A stretch of 64,000 nucleotides of DNA from Thermosipho affectus (lineage in GTDB: Bacteria > Thermotogota > Thermotogae > Thermotogales > Fervidobacteriaceae). The notes beneath the pieces are model-generated. The model searched no databases and was not told where the DNA came from. It saw only the letters and a program-made list of their open reading frames with translations. The first letter of the stretch is position 1. Each line of letters begins with the position of its first letter. The stretch spans positions 1 to 64,000 of the forward strand of contig NZ_LBFC01000023.1 in assembly GCF_001990485.1 (NCBI RefSeq), read 5' to 3'. Shown here piece after piece: positions 1-9,217 of this stretch. Position numbers and translations under genes: made by a program.

Positions 1-11
1 TTTTCCCTTTT

Positions 12-215
12 TTATACATTTTTATGTTGACTTTTACATAGTTCAACTGTCCCATGTGTAAGATAGTTGTTAATCCACAAACGAACTCTGCTTTGATCAA
101 TATCCAAAAGAGAAGCAATGGTTCGTTTCGGAAGTTGCTCTTCAAAGTAAAGTCTAATGACCTCTTCTTTTAGTTTAGAAGAATAGTTCTTAAATTTCTG
201 CCCTTTCTTTGCCAA
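12..215 (-). CDS. IS3-family transposase OrfA, N-terminal helix-turn-helix part
   Basis: A 67-residue product with the layout of an IS3 OrfA: a basic start, then a helix-turn-helix with the motif PKRTIASLLDIDQSRVRLWI at about residues 29-48, which would bind the element ends. OrfA proteins are usually about 90-170 residues, so this one is short. The decayed copy at 52.2 kb continues after the matching VEL into a basic segment (KRGRPKKK), whereas here the reading runs into a stop after CKSQHKNV. I therefore think it is truncated or frameshifted and probably inactive. Confidence 0.6.
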   Translation of the reverse strand: MAKKGQKFKNYSSKLKEEVIRLYFEEQLPKRTIASLLDIDQSRVRLWINNYLTHGTVELCKSQHKNV

Positions 216-222
216 GGAAAAA

Positions 223-268
223 CACCCCCTCGTTGGTTTTATTTTACCACTTCGGGGGTGCTTTTTTT
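223..268. terminator. Hairpin between fabD and the IS, probable bidirectional terminator
   Basis: CACCCCC pairs with GGGGGTG around an inner GTGGT/TTGGT-type pairing, followed by seven T on the plus strand and five T on the minus strand. It lies just downstream of fabD and just upstream of the transposase start. It could end the fab operon and also protect the transposase from read-through. The same hairpin, partly decayed, is present at about 52,372-52,420, so it belongs to the IS. Confidence 0.55.
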
Positions 269-308
269 ATTGTTTCATTTTTGGGGTTCAGTGCAAGACG
301 GGGGATTT

Positions 309-1193
309 TTATAACTTTACATTTTCAAATTCTCTAAAATGTTTTATATTTATTCTTTCTCTTTTTAACATATTTAATAATACATTCTTTGGCCCTATTT
401 CAATAAACTCGGTTACACCTAAAGCTAACATATATTTTATTGATTGATACCAATACACCGGGCCAGATATTTGCTCCAATAAATAATATTTTAACTCTTC
501 TGGATCAGTTGATGCTTTTCCTGTACTATTTAAGACAATAGGGACTTTTGGTTTATTAAATTTAACATGTTCTATTTCACCAATCAATTTTTCCCTTGCA
601 CTTTTTAAAAAAGGAGTATGAAATGGGCCTGAAACTACTAATTCTGCAACTCTAATTCCTTTTTCTTTGCAATCATTTATAAACTTGTCTAGAGATATTT
701 TTAATCCACTTATCACAGTTTGAGTTGACGAATTATAATTTGCAACATAAAGTCCTTCATAATTTTTCACTAATTCTTCAACTTGTGATGGGGAAATTCT
801 CAAGACAGCTGCCATACTACCTTTACCTGGTTCTATTGCTTCTGAAATATACTCTCCTCTCTTTCTTACCAAGTATATTCCAAAATCAAAATCATAAACC
901 CCTGCGGCAGCAAATGCTGTATATTCTCCCAAACTATGTCCAGCTGTAATATGATAGGTTACACCATTTTTCTCTAAAAATTTATATCCAACATAACTTG
1001 CCAAATATATTGCAGGTTGTGCATTCTCTGTAAGTTTCAATACTTCTTCATTACCATTCATTATATCAATCAAATTTAAGTTCAAAACTTCTTCTGCCCT
1101 TTTACTATAATAATTCCAATCTGGTAACACGGAAAAATCTTCAGCCATTCCGGAATATTGCGAACCTTGTCCTGGAAACAAAAACGCCCTCAT
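309..1193 (-). CDS. fabD: Malonyl-CoA:ACP transacylase
   Basis: Transfers malonyl from CoA to acyl carrier protein, supplying the extender unit for fatty acid synthesis in the cytosol. The 294-aa product has the family GQGSQ motif at residues 8-12, the nucleophile Ser87 in GHSLGEYTA, and the catalytic His192 in GPFHTPF. Length is normal for FabD. It is the last gene of the minus-strand fab operon and its start overlaps the bioY stop by four bases, so translation is probably coupled. No acyl carrier protein gene is found beside it in this window. Confidence 0.95.
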   Translation of the reverse strand: MRAFLFPGQGSQYSGMAEDFSVLPDWNYYSKRAEEVLNLNLIDIMNGNEEVLKLTENAQPAIYLASYVGYKFLEKNGVTYHITAGHSLGEYTAFAAAGVYDFDFGIYLVRKRGEYISEAIEPGKGSMAAVLRISPSQVEELVKNYEGLYVANYNSSTQTVISGLKISLDKFINDCKEKGIRVAELVVSGPFHTPFLKSAREKLIGEIEHVKFNKPKVPIVLNSTGKASTDPEELKYYLLEQISGPVYWYQSIKYMLALGVTEFIEIGPKNVLLNMLKRERINIKHFREFENVKL

Positions 1194-1693
1194 GCTTCCA
1201 CCACCTTCAAAACTCTTTTTGAAATAACAACTGCTAAAACCATCTTTACAAAATCAATTCCAATAAATGGAAGTACACCGACAAAAAACGCTTTTGAAAA
1301 ACTTTTCAAATGATATGCTAACACAGAAAAACCAAATAAATAAATTATAGCAAGTCCCAAAATTCCATAAATGAACATAGAAAAATAATCTTTTTTAGAA
1401 AAACCAACGATTAACGCCGCAACCGGAAAAGCCATTAAGTACCCTCCAGTAGGACCAAAAAGATGAACTATTCCTCCGGAAAATCCGGCGAAAACTGGTA
1501 ATCCAATTATACCTAAAGCCAAATATATTACCTGGACTAAAAATGCATAAAATGGTTTTAAAAAATATCCCGTTATAAAAATCATTAAAACCTGCAAAGT
1601 AATTGGTACTGTACCAATTGGAATACTTATTTGAGCCCCCACAATAGTTAGAGTAACAAAAAGTGCAACTAGTGCTAACTCTTTTGTTTTCAT
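1190..1693 (-). CDS. bioY: BioY biotin transporter, S component of ECF transporter
   Basis: A 167-residue integral membrane protein with about six hydrophobic segments and the BioY-like loop with PTGGYLMAFPVAA at about residues 85-97. BioY proteins bind and import biotin, usually with a shared ECF energising module, which is not in this window. It sits inside the fatty acid operon and shares one base with the fabK stop. The placement makes sense because biotin is the cofactor of acetyl-CoA carboxylase, which makes the malonyl-CoA used by FabD. Substrate is assigned from family resemblance. Confidence 0.88.
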   Translation of the reverse strand: MKTKELALVALFVTLTIVGAQISIPIGTVPITLQVLMIFITGYFLKPFYAFLVQVIYLALGIIGLPVFAGFSGGIVHLFGPTGGYLMAFPVAALIVGFSKKDYFSMFIYGILGLAIIYLFGFSVLAYHLKSFSKAFFVGVLPFIGIDFVKMVLAVVISKRVLKVVEA

Positions 1694-2622
1694 TAAAATT
1701 CCCCCTTTAACCCTAAAATTACCTCCTTATATTCACTTACAATTTCTCGAATAATTTCATCAACAGTCTTTACATCATCTATCAATCCTACAGATTGACC
1801 CGCCATAAAAGAACCTTCATCTGTATTACCATCAATAACTGCTTTTCTCAAACTACCAACAAGAATACTTTCTGCCTCTTGTGGACTTGAAACTTCCAAT
1901 TTACGAACTACCTTTGAAAATTTTGTCTTTACAACTCTCGCAGAATGTCCTAACGCAGCACCAGTTATTACGGTATCTCTAATTCCAGATTTTAATATTA
2001 ATTTTTTGAAATTTTCATGTACTTCTGCTTCTTTGGAAGCTATAAATCTTGTACCCATTTGTATTCCTTCTGCACCTAACGCGAATGCTGCAGCCATTCC
2101 TCTGCCATCAGATATCCCACCGGCAGCAATAACGGGAATTTTTACCTTTCTTGAAACTGCATTTATAAGAACAAAGGTCGTAACTTCACCAATATGCCCG
2201 CCTGATTCCATACCCTCAGCAATTACTGCATCTGCTCCACTTCTTTCTACCATTCTTGCAAGACTATCAGAAGCAACTACTGGAATTACTTTAATATTAT
2301 TCTCTTTTAATCTTTTTATGTATTTTGTAGGATTTCCTGCACCAAATGTAACAACTGGAACTTTCTTTTCAATAACTACATCTATTAATTCTTCCACATA
2401 TGGAGAAACCAAAATAATATTAATGCCGAAAGGTTTATCCGTTAAATTTCTTACTCTTTCAATTTCATTTTCCAAATCATCTGCCTTCATTGGACCTGCA
2501 CCAATAATTCCCAATCCACCAGCATTTGAAACAGCTGCAGCTAATTTTGCAGTTCCCGCCCAAGACATACCACCCATGAGGATGGGATATTTTATATCTA
2601 ATAGCTTACATATTCTATTCAT
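1693..2622 (-). CDS. fabK: Enoyl-ACP reductase II (FabK-type flavoprotein)
   Basis: The 309-aa product belongs to the nitronate monooxygenase/FabK TIM-barrel flavoprotein family: PILMGGMSWAGTAKLAAAVS near the N-terminus, EGMESGGHIG at about residue 136, and the phosphate-binding AAGGISDGRGMAAAFALGA near residues 166-184. FabK reduces enoyl-ACP with NAD(P)H and FMN in the last step of the elongation cycle. Operon position between fabZ and fabD makes FabK much more likely than a 2-nitropropane dioxygenase. No FabI-like gene is seen. Gap to fabZ is four bases. Confidence 0.9.
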   Translation of the reverse strand: MNRICKLLDIKYPILMGGMSWAGTAKLAAAVSNAGGLGIIGAGPMKADDLENEIERVRNLTDKPFGINIILVSPYVEELIDVVIEKKVPVVTFGAGNPTKYIKRLKENNIKVIPVVASDSLARMVERSGADAVIAEGMESGGHIGEVTTFVLINAVSRKVKIPVIAAGGISDGRGMAAAFALGAEGIQMGTRFIASKEAEVHENFKKLILKSGIRDTVITGAALGHSARVVKTKFSKVVRKLEVSSPQEAESILVGSLRKAVIDGNTDEGSFMAGQSVGLIDDVKTVDEIIREIVSEYKEVILGLKGEF

Positions 2623-2626
2623 TAAA

Positions 2627-3034
2627 TCACCTCTTCATTCCCAACATTAGTATTGCTTTAGCCACAACTTTGTTTTCCACGTATGCTTTTCCTTCAACAA
2701 ATACGATATTTGATTTAATATTCTTCAATTCAACTTCGTACCTCAATATACAATCCGGCCTTACTTCTTTTTTGAATCTTGCATTATCAATTCCAAGAAA
2801 TAAAGGAATATCATCACCTTTTAAAAGCATAATTCCAGCCGCCTGTGCCATCCCTTCTATTATATACACGCCAGGATATATCGGATAATCAGGAAAATGA
2901 CCTTTAAATATTTCAAGGGTTGATATAATATCTTTCTCTGCAATAATCTTTTTTTCTTCTTTTTTCAACACTCTATCAACTAAAAGAATTGGTTCTCTAT
3001 GCGGAAGTATTTTCATTATTTCGTTTTTATCCAT
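2627..3034 (-). CDS. fabZ: 3-hydroxyacyl-ACP dehydratase FabZ
   Basis: A 135-aa hot-dog-fold dehydratase. The catalytic His46 lies in KGHFPDYPIYPGV and the paired acidic residue is Glu60 in IIEGMAQAAG. The N-terminal ILPHREPILLVDRV motif is typical of FabZ. It removes water from 3-hydroxyacyl-ACP. The gene lies one base after fabF and four bases before fabK, so it is co-transcribed. Length matches the family. Confidence 0.93.
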   Translation of the reverse strand: MDKNEIMKILPHREPILLVDRVLKKEEKKIIAEKDIISTLEIFKGHFPDYPIYPGVYIIEGMAQAAGIMLLKGDDIPLFLGIDNARFKKEVRPDCILRYEVELKNIKSNIVFVEGKAYVENKVVAKAILMLGMKR

Positions 3035-3035
3035 G

Positions 3036-4259
3036 TTAATACCTCCCTACAACAATACACGCATTGTGTCCACCAAAACCAAAAGAATTTTTCAAAAAGT
3101 TATTTACCCTATAATTTACACTGTCCTTTACAATATTAATTTTTGATGAATTTTCATCTGGGTTTTCCAAATTTGGCATTCCATGAATAAATCCTTCTTT
3201 CATTTCAATCAAAGCAGCTATTGTTTCAACAGCTCCTGCCGCCCCCAAAAGATGACCTGTTAAAGCTTTAGTCGAATTAACAAATACATCTTTATCACCA
3301 AAAATATCCAGAATCGCTTTGGCTTCGAGTTCATCACCTACAGGAGTACTTGTCGCATGGCAACTTACCAAGTCTATGTTACTCGGCTCCATTTTAGCAT
3401 CGTTTAAAGCCATTTTCATTACAGCTTTTGAACCTGTTGCCTCAGGATGCGGCGCACTAAAATGATACGCATCGTCATTCATACCAAAACCTTTAACCTC
3501 CGCTAAAACTTCCGCATTCCTCTTTCTTGCAAAATCTTCAGATTCTAACACTAAGACTCCTGCACCCTCTGACATTACAAATCCGTCCCTGTCCTTGTCA
3601 AAAGGTCTTGAAGCTTTTTTTGGGTCATTATTTCTTGTTGAAAGAGCTTTCATTGCAGCAAATCCTGCTATTGGCAGTGGAGCAATTGTAGCTTCTGCAC
3701 CTCCTACTATAGCAACATCCACATATCCATGTCTTATTAACATCGTCCCTAAAGCAATTGCATGAATTGAACTTGCACATGCACTTACCACGGAAAAATT
3801 TGGACCTTTCAAACCATATACCATCGACACAACTCCACTGGCCATATTGGAAAGCAACATCGGTATCATAAATGGGCTTACTCTATTTGCTCCTCTTTTC
3901 TTAAACACTTCATTTTGATTATCTAAAGTTAAAAATCCTCCCATTCCACTTGCAATGATTACCGCAACTCTATCCTCTATCCCTTCAAAATTTATTCTAG
4001 ACGATTCAATCGCTTCTTTTGCTGCAACTAACGCAAATTGTGAATATCTATCAATTCTTTTGGATAATTTTCTGTCAATATATTCTTCTGGTTTGAAATT
4101 TTTTACTTCACCAGCAATTTGGACGGGCAAATCACTAGGATCAAAGCTAGAGATCTTATCTATTCCTACAACTGTATTTTTTAAGCTATTGGAAAATTCC
4201 TCTACGTTTTTTCCCAGCGGATTAATGGTCCCCATACCTGTAATTAAAACTCTTCTCAC
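3036..4259 (-). CDS. fabF: 3-oxoacyl-ACP synthase II
   Basis: The 407-aa condensing enzyme has the full Cys-His-His triad: Cys161 in VSACASSIHA, His301 in SCHATSTPVGD and His336 in KALTGHLLGAAG. It elongates acyl-ACP with malonyl-ACP. It is the first gene of the operon, preceded by a strong AAGGAGGGTGAT ribosome binding site and a good promoter. FabH and FabG are not encoded here and must lie elsewhere if present. Confidence 0.95.
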   Translation of the reverse strand: MRRVLITGMGTINPLGKNVEEFSNSLKNTVVGIDKISSFDPSDLPVQIAGEVKNFKPEEYIDRKLSKRIDRYSQFALVAAKEAIESSRINFEGIEDRVAVIIASGMGGFLTLDNQNEVFKKRGANRVSPFMIPMLLSNMASGVVSMVYGLKGPNFSVVSACASSIHAIALGTMLIRHGYVDVAIVGGAEATIAPLPIAGFAAMKALSTRNNDPKKASRPFDKDRDGFVMSEGAGVLVLESEDFARKRNAEVLAEVKGFGMNDDAYHFSAPHPEATGSKAVMKMALNDAKMEPSNIDLVSCHATSTPVGDELEAKAILDIFGDKDVFVNSTKALTGHLLGAAGAVETIAALIEMKEGFIHGMPNLENPDENSSKINIVKDSVNYRVNNFLKNSFGFGGHNACIVVGRY

Positions 4260-4290
4260 ATTATCACCCTCCTTTAAATCATCTGATAAA

Positions 4291-4319
4291 ATTATATCAA
4301 TTTAACTTTTTTAAGTCAA
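4291..4319 (-). promoter_or_regulatory. Promoter of the fab operon
   Basis: On the minus strand TTGACT and TATAAT are separated by exactly 17 bases, just upstream of fabF. The -35 box is part of an imperfect palindrome (TTGACTT...AAGTTAA), which might be an operator. No regulator can be named from this. Confidence 0.75.
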
Positions 4320-4400
4320 GCAAACTTATAATTACTTTTAAATATTATGCTTTTCACATATTCACAATTTTGTTTGTTGCAATAATTTAAATTTAAAATA

Positions 4401-4432
4401 AAAAAATCCGGAGGGAATTCTCCGGATTTTTA
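4401..4432 (-). terminator. Rho-independent terminator of the nad operon
   Basis: An 11-bp stem, AAAATCCGGAG paired with CTCCGGATTTT around GGAATT, followed on the minus strand by a T-rich run, directly after the nadC stop. It separates the nad operon from the fab promoter. Confidence 0.85.
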
Positions 4433-4444
4433 AAAATTTATTTA

Positions 4445-5254
4445 CTAGCAAATTTCCATTGAAATATCAATGTATTTTATTTCGCTTGTTAACCTTCCAA
4501 TTGAAATTACATCAACTCCATTTATCAAATAATCTTTCAGATTTTCTTCACAAATTCCACCTGAAACTTCTACTATTATGTTCTTTTTATTTTTTATTAA
4601 TTCTACAGCCTTTTTTGCATCTTTTGGATTAAAATTATCCAACATGACAATATCCACATCTAAATCTAATACTTCTTCTAATTCTTTAAAGTTTTCAATT
4701 TCTACTTCTATTTTAGAGGTAAAGGGCTTTATCTTTGAAATCTGATTAACTGCTTTCTTTATTGATCCGTATATTTTTTTGTGGTTATCTTTAATCATAA
4801 CAGTATCAGAAAGATTTAATCTGTGTGTGTTTCCTCCACCGTCTAATACTGCTAATTTTTCAAGATCTCCAATTAAAGGAATTATTTTTCTTGTAGCAGA
4901 TATTGTAATCCCAAAATCTTTAGCAATATCCACAAACTTTCTCACCTTTGTAGCTATTCCACTCATTAGTGATAAAATATTTAGAACAGTTCTCTCTATT
5001 ACTAAAATGTTGTATGCATTGCCGTTTAAAGTTAATAAAATGCTATCTTTTTTTACAAAATCGCCATCATGAAAATTTATTTTATATTCCAAATCATAAT
5101 GCTTAAAAATATGCTTTACAATCTTTATTCCCGATAACACTGCATCTTGTTTCAAAACTATTTCAGCCTCTACATATTTATTTTTCAAAGGATACGATGC
5201 AAAATCAATCAACCCTTCATCCTTTTCAATCCATTCAATAATTTTATTTATCAT
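4445..5254 (-). CDS. nadC: Nicotinate-nucleotide pyrophosphorylase (carboxylating)
   Basis: A 269-aa quinolinate phosphoribosyltransferase that converts quinolinate and PRPP to nicotinate mononucleotide with loss of CO2. The family motifs SATRKIIP (about residue 119), GGGNTHRLNLSD (about residue 138), KIEVEIEN and VSGGI are present. It is the last gene of nadX-nadA-nadC, with a one-base gap to nadA. Length is close to the usual 270-285. Confidence 0.95.
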   Translation of the reverse strand: MINKIIEWIEKDEGLIDFASYPLKNKYVEAEIVLKQDAVLSGIKIVKHIFKHYDLEYKINFHDGDFVKKDSILLTLNGNAYNILVIERTVLNILSLMSGIATKVRKFVDIAKDFGITISATRKIIPLIGDLEKLAVLDGGGNTHRLNLSDTVMIKDNHKKIYGSIKKAVNQISKIKPFTSKIEVEIENFKELEEVLDLDVDIVMLDNFNPKDAKKAVELIKNKKNIIVEVSGGICEENLKDYLINGVDVISIGRLTSEIKYIDISMEIC

Positions 5255-5255
5255 T

Positions 5256-6167
5256 TTATACCTCCATAAGTTTAAACATATTTTTTATTGGAATCTTTGC
5301 CTTTTCAGAGACTTCCAAAGGAACTTCTACTTCAAATTGTTCTTTTTCCAATGCCAATAAAATATTCTTTAAATTATTCTTTTTCATGTTATTACAAATT
5401 GCACCATCAATTTGTATAAACATCTTTTTTGGATAGATTTTTCTCAACTTAACAACCATATCTTTTTCTGTTACAACTATATATTTATTTCCTTTATCTA
5501 ATTTAGGAAACTTTTCCATTTGTGATGTACTTCCAATATAATCAGATATTTCTCTTATTTCTTTAGAAACCTCTGGATGCGATATAACTTTTGCCTTGGG
5601 ATACTTCTTTTTTAACTCCAAAACATCTTCTTTAGTTATATAGTTATGAACATAACAATAACCTGTTTCACCAGGAACAGGAATAATTTTCTTTCCGGTT
5701 TTTTCTGCTACATAACTTGCAAGATTCTTATCAGGTCCGAAAAGAACTGTATCACTATCTATTTTTTTTACTATTTCTACTGCGTTTGCTGAAGTACACG
5801 CAAAATCTGCATACATTTTTGATTGTGCTGTGCTATTGACATATATGACAAATGGAACATTATACTTTTTTTTCGCAGCTATTATAAGCTCTGATGTAAG
5901 GGAATTAGCCATAGGACAAGTAGCTGATCTCGCGGGAACTATAACTTTTTTATTAGGATTTAAAATCTTTATAGTTTCTGCCATAAAATCTACGCCTAAA
6001 AATAAGATTTTTTCGTCTTTAATTCTTGTAGCAAGCCTTGCAAGTTGCAAAGAATCCCCCAAATAATCCGCTATTTCCTGTATATCTCTACTTTGATAAT
6101 TATGTGCAAGAATTATATACCCTTTTTCCTTTGCTAATTTTTTTATCTTTTTTTTCAAGAGTTCCAT
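5256..6167 (-). CDS. nadA: Quinolinate synthase
   Basis: A 303-aa [4Fe-4S] enzyme that condenses iminoaspartate with dihydroxyacetone phosphate to form quinolinate. The three cluster cysteines are visible in TSANAV-adjacent FACTSA, in [10 protein letters not shown] and in [11 protein letters not shown]; the early [19 protein letters not shown] motif binds substrate. Short NadA proteins of about 300 residues are known in Thermotoga. It lies between nadX, which makes its substrate, and nadC, which uses its product. Confidence 0.95.
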   Translation of the reverse strand: MELLKKKIKKLAKEKGYIILAHNYQSRDIQEIADYLGDSLQLARLATRIKDEKILFLGVDFMAETIKILNPNKKVIVPARSATCPMANSLTSELIIAAKKKYNVPFVIYVNSTAQSKMYADFACTSANAVEIVKKIDSDTVLFGPDKNLASYVAEKTGKKIIPVPGETGYCYVHNYITKEDVLELKKKYPKAKVISHPEVSKEIREISDYIGSTSQMEKFPKLDKGNKYIVVTEKDMVVKLRKIYPKKMFIQIDGAICNNMKKNNLKNILLALEKEQFEVEVPLEVSEKAKIPIKNMFKLMEV

Positions 6168-6172
6168 AAATA

Positions 6173-6907
6173 TTAACCTCCTATCTTTATTTTTTCAAAA
6201 TTTTTTCTCAAAACCGCCGCTAAAGTTAGTGGAGCTAACAAACTTGTTTTAGGATTGGGAGATTGATTATTTTCAAAGGTAAATGTGTAATTTCCCACAC
6301 TTGAAATTGCTTCAATTTTATGTATATTCTTCTCAACATTTGGTTCTGAATAAATTTCCACCAATACTTTTTCAAAACTTCCAACTGCTAGCGACAAAGT
6401 GACGGAAACATTGGTATTTTTTGGAAATCTATTTATGGCATCTATTGCATTTCCACTAAAAATTAACTCCCTTTTTTTATCATTTCTTCCAAAAGAAATT
6501 GGTGGTTTGAAAGTTTTCAAAAATACTTTATCAATATATTTTCTAATTGAATAAATAACATCTAATCCTCCAATAGCCCCAGATGGTATATAAATGTTAG
6601 ATTTAGAATCTACAATTTTTTTCATAAAATTATTCCTAAAAGTTGAATCTGCAAATGCACCTGTACTTAAAATATAAAAATCTTTTCCTGAATCTAAAAT
6701 TTCTCTGTAATATTTTTTTACCGCTCCAACAGATGCACATTCTATAACCATATCACAATCTTCTGGAATAGAAAAATTTTCTAATCTAATCCCCAAGTCA
6801 CTTGTTATTTTTTTCTCATCATAGTAATAAAAATCATCAATAATATCTTTTAATTCTTTTAAAATTATCTTCGTTGAATTTCCAAATCCCAAAAACATTG
6901 GTTTCAT
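6173..6907 (-). CDS. nadX: L-aspartate dehydrogenase
   Basis: A 244-aa NAD(P)-dependent aspartate dehydrogenase that makes iminoaspartate in place of the flavoprotein NadB. An N-terminal Rossmann region with a GFGNSTK loop is followed by the family segment [12 protein letters not shown] at about residue 110 and the C-terminal domain with [13 protein letters not shown]-like sequence ([15 protein letters not shown]). T. maritima uses the same enzyme, so a nadX-nadA-nadC operon fits the suggested lineage. It is the first gene of the operon. Confidence 0.9.
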   Translation of the reverse strand: MKPMFLGFGNSTKIILKELKDIIDDFYYYDEKKITSDLGIRLENFSIPEDCDMVIECASVGAVKKYYREILDSGKDFYILSTGAFADSTFRNNFMKKIVDSKSNIYIPSGAIGGLDVIYSIRKYIDKVFLKTFKPPISFGRNDKKRELIFSGNAIDAINRFPKNTNVSVTLSLAVGSFEKVLVEIYSEPNVEKNIHKIEAISSVGNYTFTFENNQSPNPKTSLLAPLTLAAVLRKNFEKIKIGG

Positions 6908-6927
6908 CTGTCTTCACCTCCGAAAAT

Positions 6928-6956
6928 ATTTTACATCTGATAATTACATTTGTCAA
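6928..6956 (-). promoter_or_regulatory. Promoter of the nad operon
   Basis: TTGACA and TAAAAT on the minus strand with a 17-base spacer, immediately upstream of nadX and its GGAGGTG ribosome binding site. A NiaR-type repressor site might be expected in this region, but I cannot identify one with confidence. Confidence 0.7.
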
Positions 6957-6967
6957 CTCAGTGACCA

Positions 6968-7000
6968 AAAAAACAAGGGTAAAGGTTACCCTTGTTTTTA
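6968..7000 (-). terminator. Terminator overlapping the methyltransferase stop
   Basis: A stem AAAACAAGGGTAA/TTACCCTTGTTTT around AGG, followed by T on the minus strand. The methyltransferase stop codon lies inside the 5' arm. The hairpin is symmetrical in A/T and could also work on the plus strand. Confidence 0.8.
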
Positions 7001-7696
7001 TAACTTTCTCAATGCAAAAAATATATGCTCTGCTTCTTTTACTAAATACGAGTTTTTTAATTCCTCAGATAATACTTTTGAAAGACCACATCCCCTTATA
7101 TCAATAACTTCAAATCCATACCTTTTGAGATTTAAAATATCCTCAACAGTAAAGCACCTAGATTTAAAAGTTCCATACTGCGATCCAACAGTGGTAATAT
7201 GCGTTCTATCAAAGTCTCTTAGTTCTTTTAAATTTCCATATTTTATTATCTGCCTTCTCATAAAATAGAAACTATCTACAGTTGCAAATATATATCCTTT
7301 ATTCTTAACTAAATTTTTCATTTTTTTCATTACAAAATCCAAATCTTCAATATAACTCAAAACGTCTCCTTGCAAGTTTAAGATGTCAAATCTGTCTTCA
7401 AATTCAAACTCTTCAATTTTCGTGTTGAAAAACTTTACCTTGTCTTTATACTTTCTTTTAGCTATTTCTAACATTTTTTTTGAAGGTTCAATGGCATACA
7501 CTTGAAAATTCTTTTTCAAAAAAAAATTCAGCCAATATCCTGTCCCAGTTCCCACATCCAATACTTTGCCACTTAATGAACCAATTACATTTTCTATATA
7601 AATTTGTACGGCCTGTCTTAAAATTGTCCATTCCTCATCTTCATACATTTGATCGTATAAGTGAGCTATTTTTTCATAATATTCATACGATTTCAC
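6998..7696 (-). CDS. Class I SAM-dependent methyltransferase
   Basis: A 232-aa protein with a class I methyltransferase fold. Motif I is VLDVGTGTGYWLNFF at about residues 43-57, followed by an acidic residue in VYAIEPS and DILNLQGDVLSYI as a motif IV-like strand. The substrate cannot be read from the sequence; the closest general look is of small-molecule or quinone-type methyltransferases. It starts eleven bases after the glycosidase stop and may share its transcript. Confidence 0.75.
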   Translation of the reverse strand: MKSYEYYEKIAHLYDQMYEDEEWTILRQAVQIYIENVIGSLSGKVLDVGTGTGYWLNFFLKKNFQVYAIEPSKKMLEIAKRKYKDKVKFFNTKIEEFEFEDRFDILNLQGDVLSYIEDLDFVMKKMKNLVKNKGYIFATVDSFYFMRRQIIKYGNLKELRDFDRTHITTVGSQYGTFKSRCFTVEDILNLKRYGFEVIDIRGCGLSKVLSEELKNSYLVKEAEHIFFALRKL

Positions 7697-7706
7697 AACT
7701 AACCTC

Positions 7707-9134
7707 CTAACTTATTCTTTTATATTGATCATAGTTGTTTACTATGGTATTTTTCAATTTTAAAATTCCAAAAGAACGTGGTGACATCCTTATCTGCAAT
7801 GTTCCACCTTTAACATAGTATTTTTCATCATTAAATAAATCAACATATTCAGTTCCGCTCAAGATTCTATTATCGGGTAAATTTACAATTAATTCATATG
7901 GTTTATCGTAGATATTTCCATATACAATCAGATTATCCAAAACCATAGGGGTTTTTCTCATAAATACGATTGGGTCATTATTTAACAATTCAAACCCTCC
8001 ATAACGCAAAGCTGGTTCTTTTCTTCTTAATTTAATAATTTTTTTATAAAAATCCCTTAATTCTATATCCCAATTATTTTCATTCCAATCCATTGTCTTT
8101 CTACACTCTGGATCAGGACCACCATCCATACCAATTTCTGTCCCATAATATATTACAGGTACACCGGGATAAGTAAACTGAAGAAATATTGCAAACATCC
8201 TCAAAAATTTATCCTCAATTATTGTAGCAAGTCTTTCCGTATCATGACTATCTAACATATTCCAGCATGTTAAAATATTACTTGTTTCTTTATACATTCT
8301 TTCAAGATAAAGTCCAAAATTTTTATTAGTCCCTTTAACGTAGGATATTATATTTTCTCTAAAATGGTAGTTCATTACTCCGTCAACCATATCCCATCCT
8401 GCAGGATACGTCCAAAGTTCACTTACCACATACTTTTCTGAAGAAAAACCTTTCACTTTTGAAGTTATATATCTACTAAACTCTGGGCCAAGATCCTGGC
8501 CACAATCTAATCTCCAACCATCAATTCCCAATTCAAGATATTTAATCAAAACATTGGTAATGTATTCTTTGACAGATATTTCTTCCAAAACAAGTTCTGG
8601 TAAACTCTTTGTTCCCCACCAACCCCTATAATGCTTCTCATAAAAAACAAACATATTTTTAAAAGACTTATTACCCTTTAAGGCCTTTTTAAAATATACA
8701 TTCTCTTTTCCAACATGATTAAAAACTCCATCTAAAATCAATTTCATGTTTCCCTTATGCAATTTTTTTAAAAGCTTCTTTAATGCTTTTATTCCTCCAA
8801 ATTGAGGATCAACTTTAAAATAATCGATGGCATCATACTTGTGATTGGAATTTGATAAAAATATCGGTGTTAAATAAATAACATTTACTCCCAATTCCTT
8901 TAAGTAACTAATTTTATCGGCAACCCCCCATAAATCTCCTCCGTAAAATACCTTTACGTGCTCGCTTCTCTCCTTTTTTTTTGGAGGAACATCCCAATTT
9001 TCTATTCTTCCTCCTCTTTTTTCGTAAAGATTTCTTTTCAACTCAACATTTGAACCGTTTCCAATAAAAAACCTATCTGGAAATATTTGATATATTACAG
9101 AATCGAATGCCCAAGATGGTATAGGAAATCTCAT
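7707..9134 (-). CDS. GH13 glycosidase, cyclomaltodextrinase/neopullulanase-like
   Basis: A 475-aa cytosolic alpha-glucan hydrolase. The four GH13 regions are present: DGVFNHVG, GWRLDCGQD (nucleophile Asp), VVSELW (acid/base Glu) and LDSHDTERLA. It probably opens cyclodextrins or short maltooligosaccharides; size and motifs are like T. maritima AglB. I start at 9134 because AGGAGGTG lies six bases before that ATG; the longer 491-aa frame would start inside the upstream terminator. No signal peptide is seen. Substrate specificity is inferred. Confidence 0.85.
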   Translation of the reverse strand: MRFPIPSWAFDSVIYQIFPDRFFIGNGSNVELKRNLYEKRGGRIENWDVPPKKKERSEHVKVFYGGDLWGVADKISYLKELGVNVIYLTPIFLSNSNHKYDAIDYFKVDPQFGGIKALKKLLKKLHKGNMKLILDGVFNHVGKENVYFKKALKGNKSFKNMFVFYEKHYRGWWGTKSLPELVLEEISVKEYITNVLIKYLELGIDGWRLDCGQDLGPEFSRYITSKVKGFSSEKYVVSELWTYPAGWDMVDGVMNYHFRENIISYVKGTNKNFGLYLERMYKETSNILTCWNMLDSHDTERLATIIEDKFLRMFAIFLQFTYPGVPVIYYGTEIGMDGGPDPECRKTMDWNENNWDIELRDFYKKIIKLRRKEPALRYGGFELLNNDPIVFMRKTPMVLDNLIVYGNIYDKPYELIVNLPDNRILSGTEYVDLFNDEKYYVKGGTLQIRMSPRSFGILKLKNTIVNNYDQYKRIS

Positions 9135-9173
9135 CAAAACACCTCCTGTTTCTGAAAAAAAGTATATCACAAA

Positions 9174-9200
9174 AAACTGCACTGGAAAACCAGTGCAGAT
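9174..9200 (-). terminator. Terminator of the chemoreceptor gene
   Basis: CTGCACTGG pairs with CCAGTGCAG around AAAA, with a T6 run following on the minus strand. It lies between the chemoreceptor stop and the glycosidase start, which argues for separate transcripts. Confidence 0.8.
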
Positions 9201-9217
9201 TCTTTATTAAAATACAC

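Larger units (their letters stand above)
1..295 (-). mobile_element. IS3-family (IS150-like) insertion sequence, terminal part
   Basis: The end of an insertion sequence that runs off the left edge of the window. It holds the start of a helix-turn-helix OrfA, a hairpin upstream of it, and a terminus read on the minus strand as TGCACTGAACCCCAAAAATG, which begins with TG and resembles IS150-group ends. Most of it is found again, decayed, at about 52,195-52,435, which supports its being a repeated mobile unit. The outer boundary at 295 is inferred from the TG...CA end. Confidence 0.7.

Noticed and set aside
2006-2650. A 214-codon open frame on the plus strand
   Set aside because: It is the antisense shadow of fabK, with the Ser/Ile/Pro-rich composition expected from reading a coding strand backwards, and has no ribosome site.
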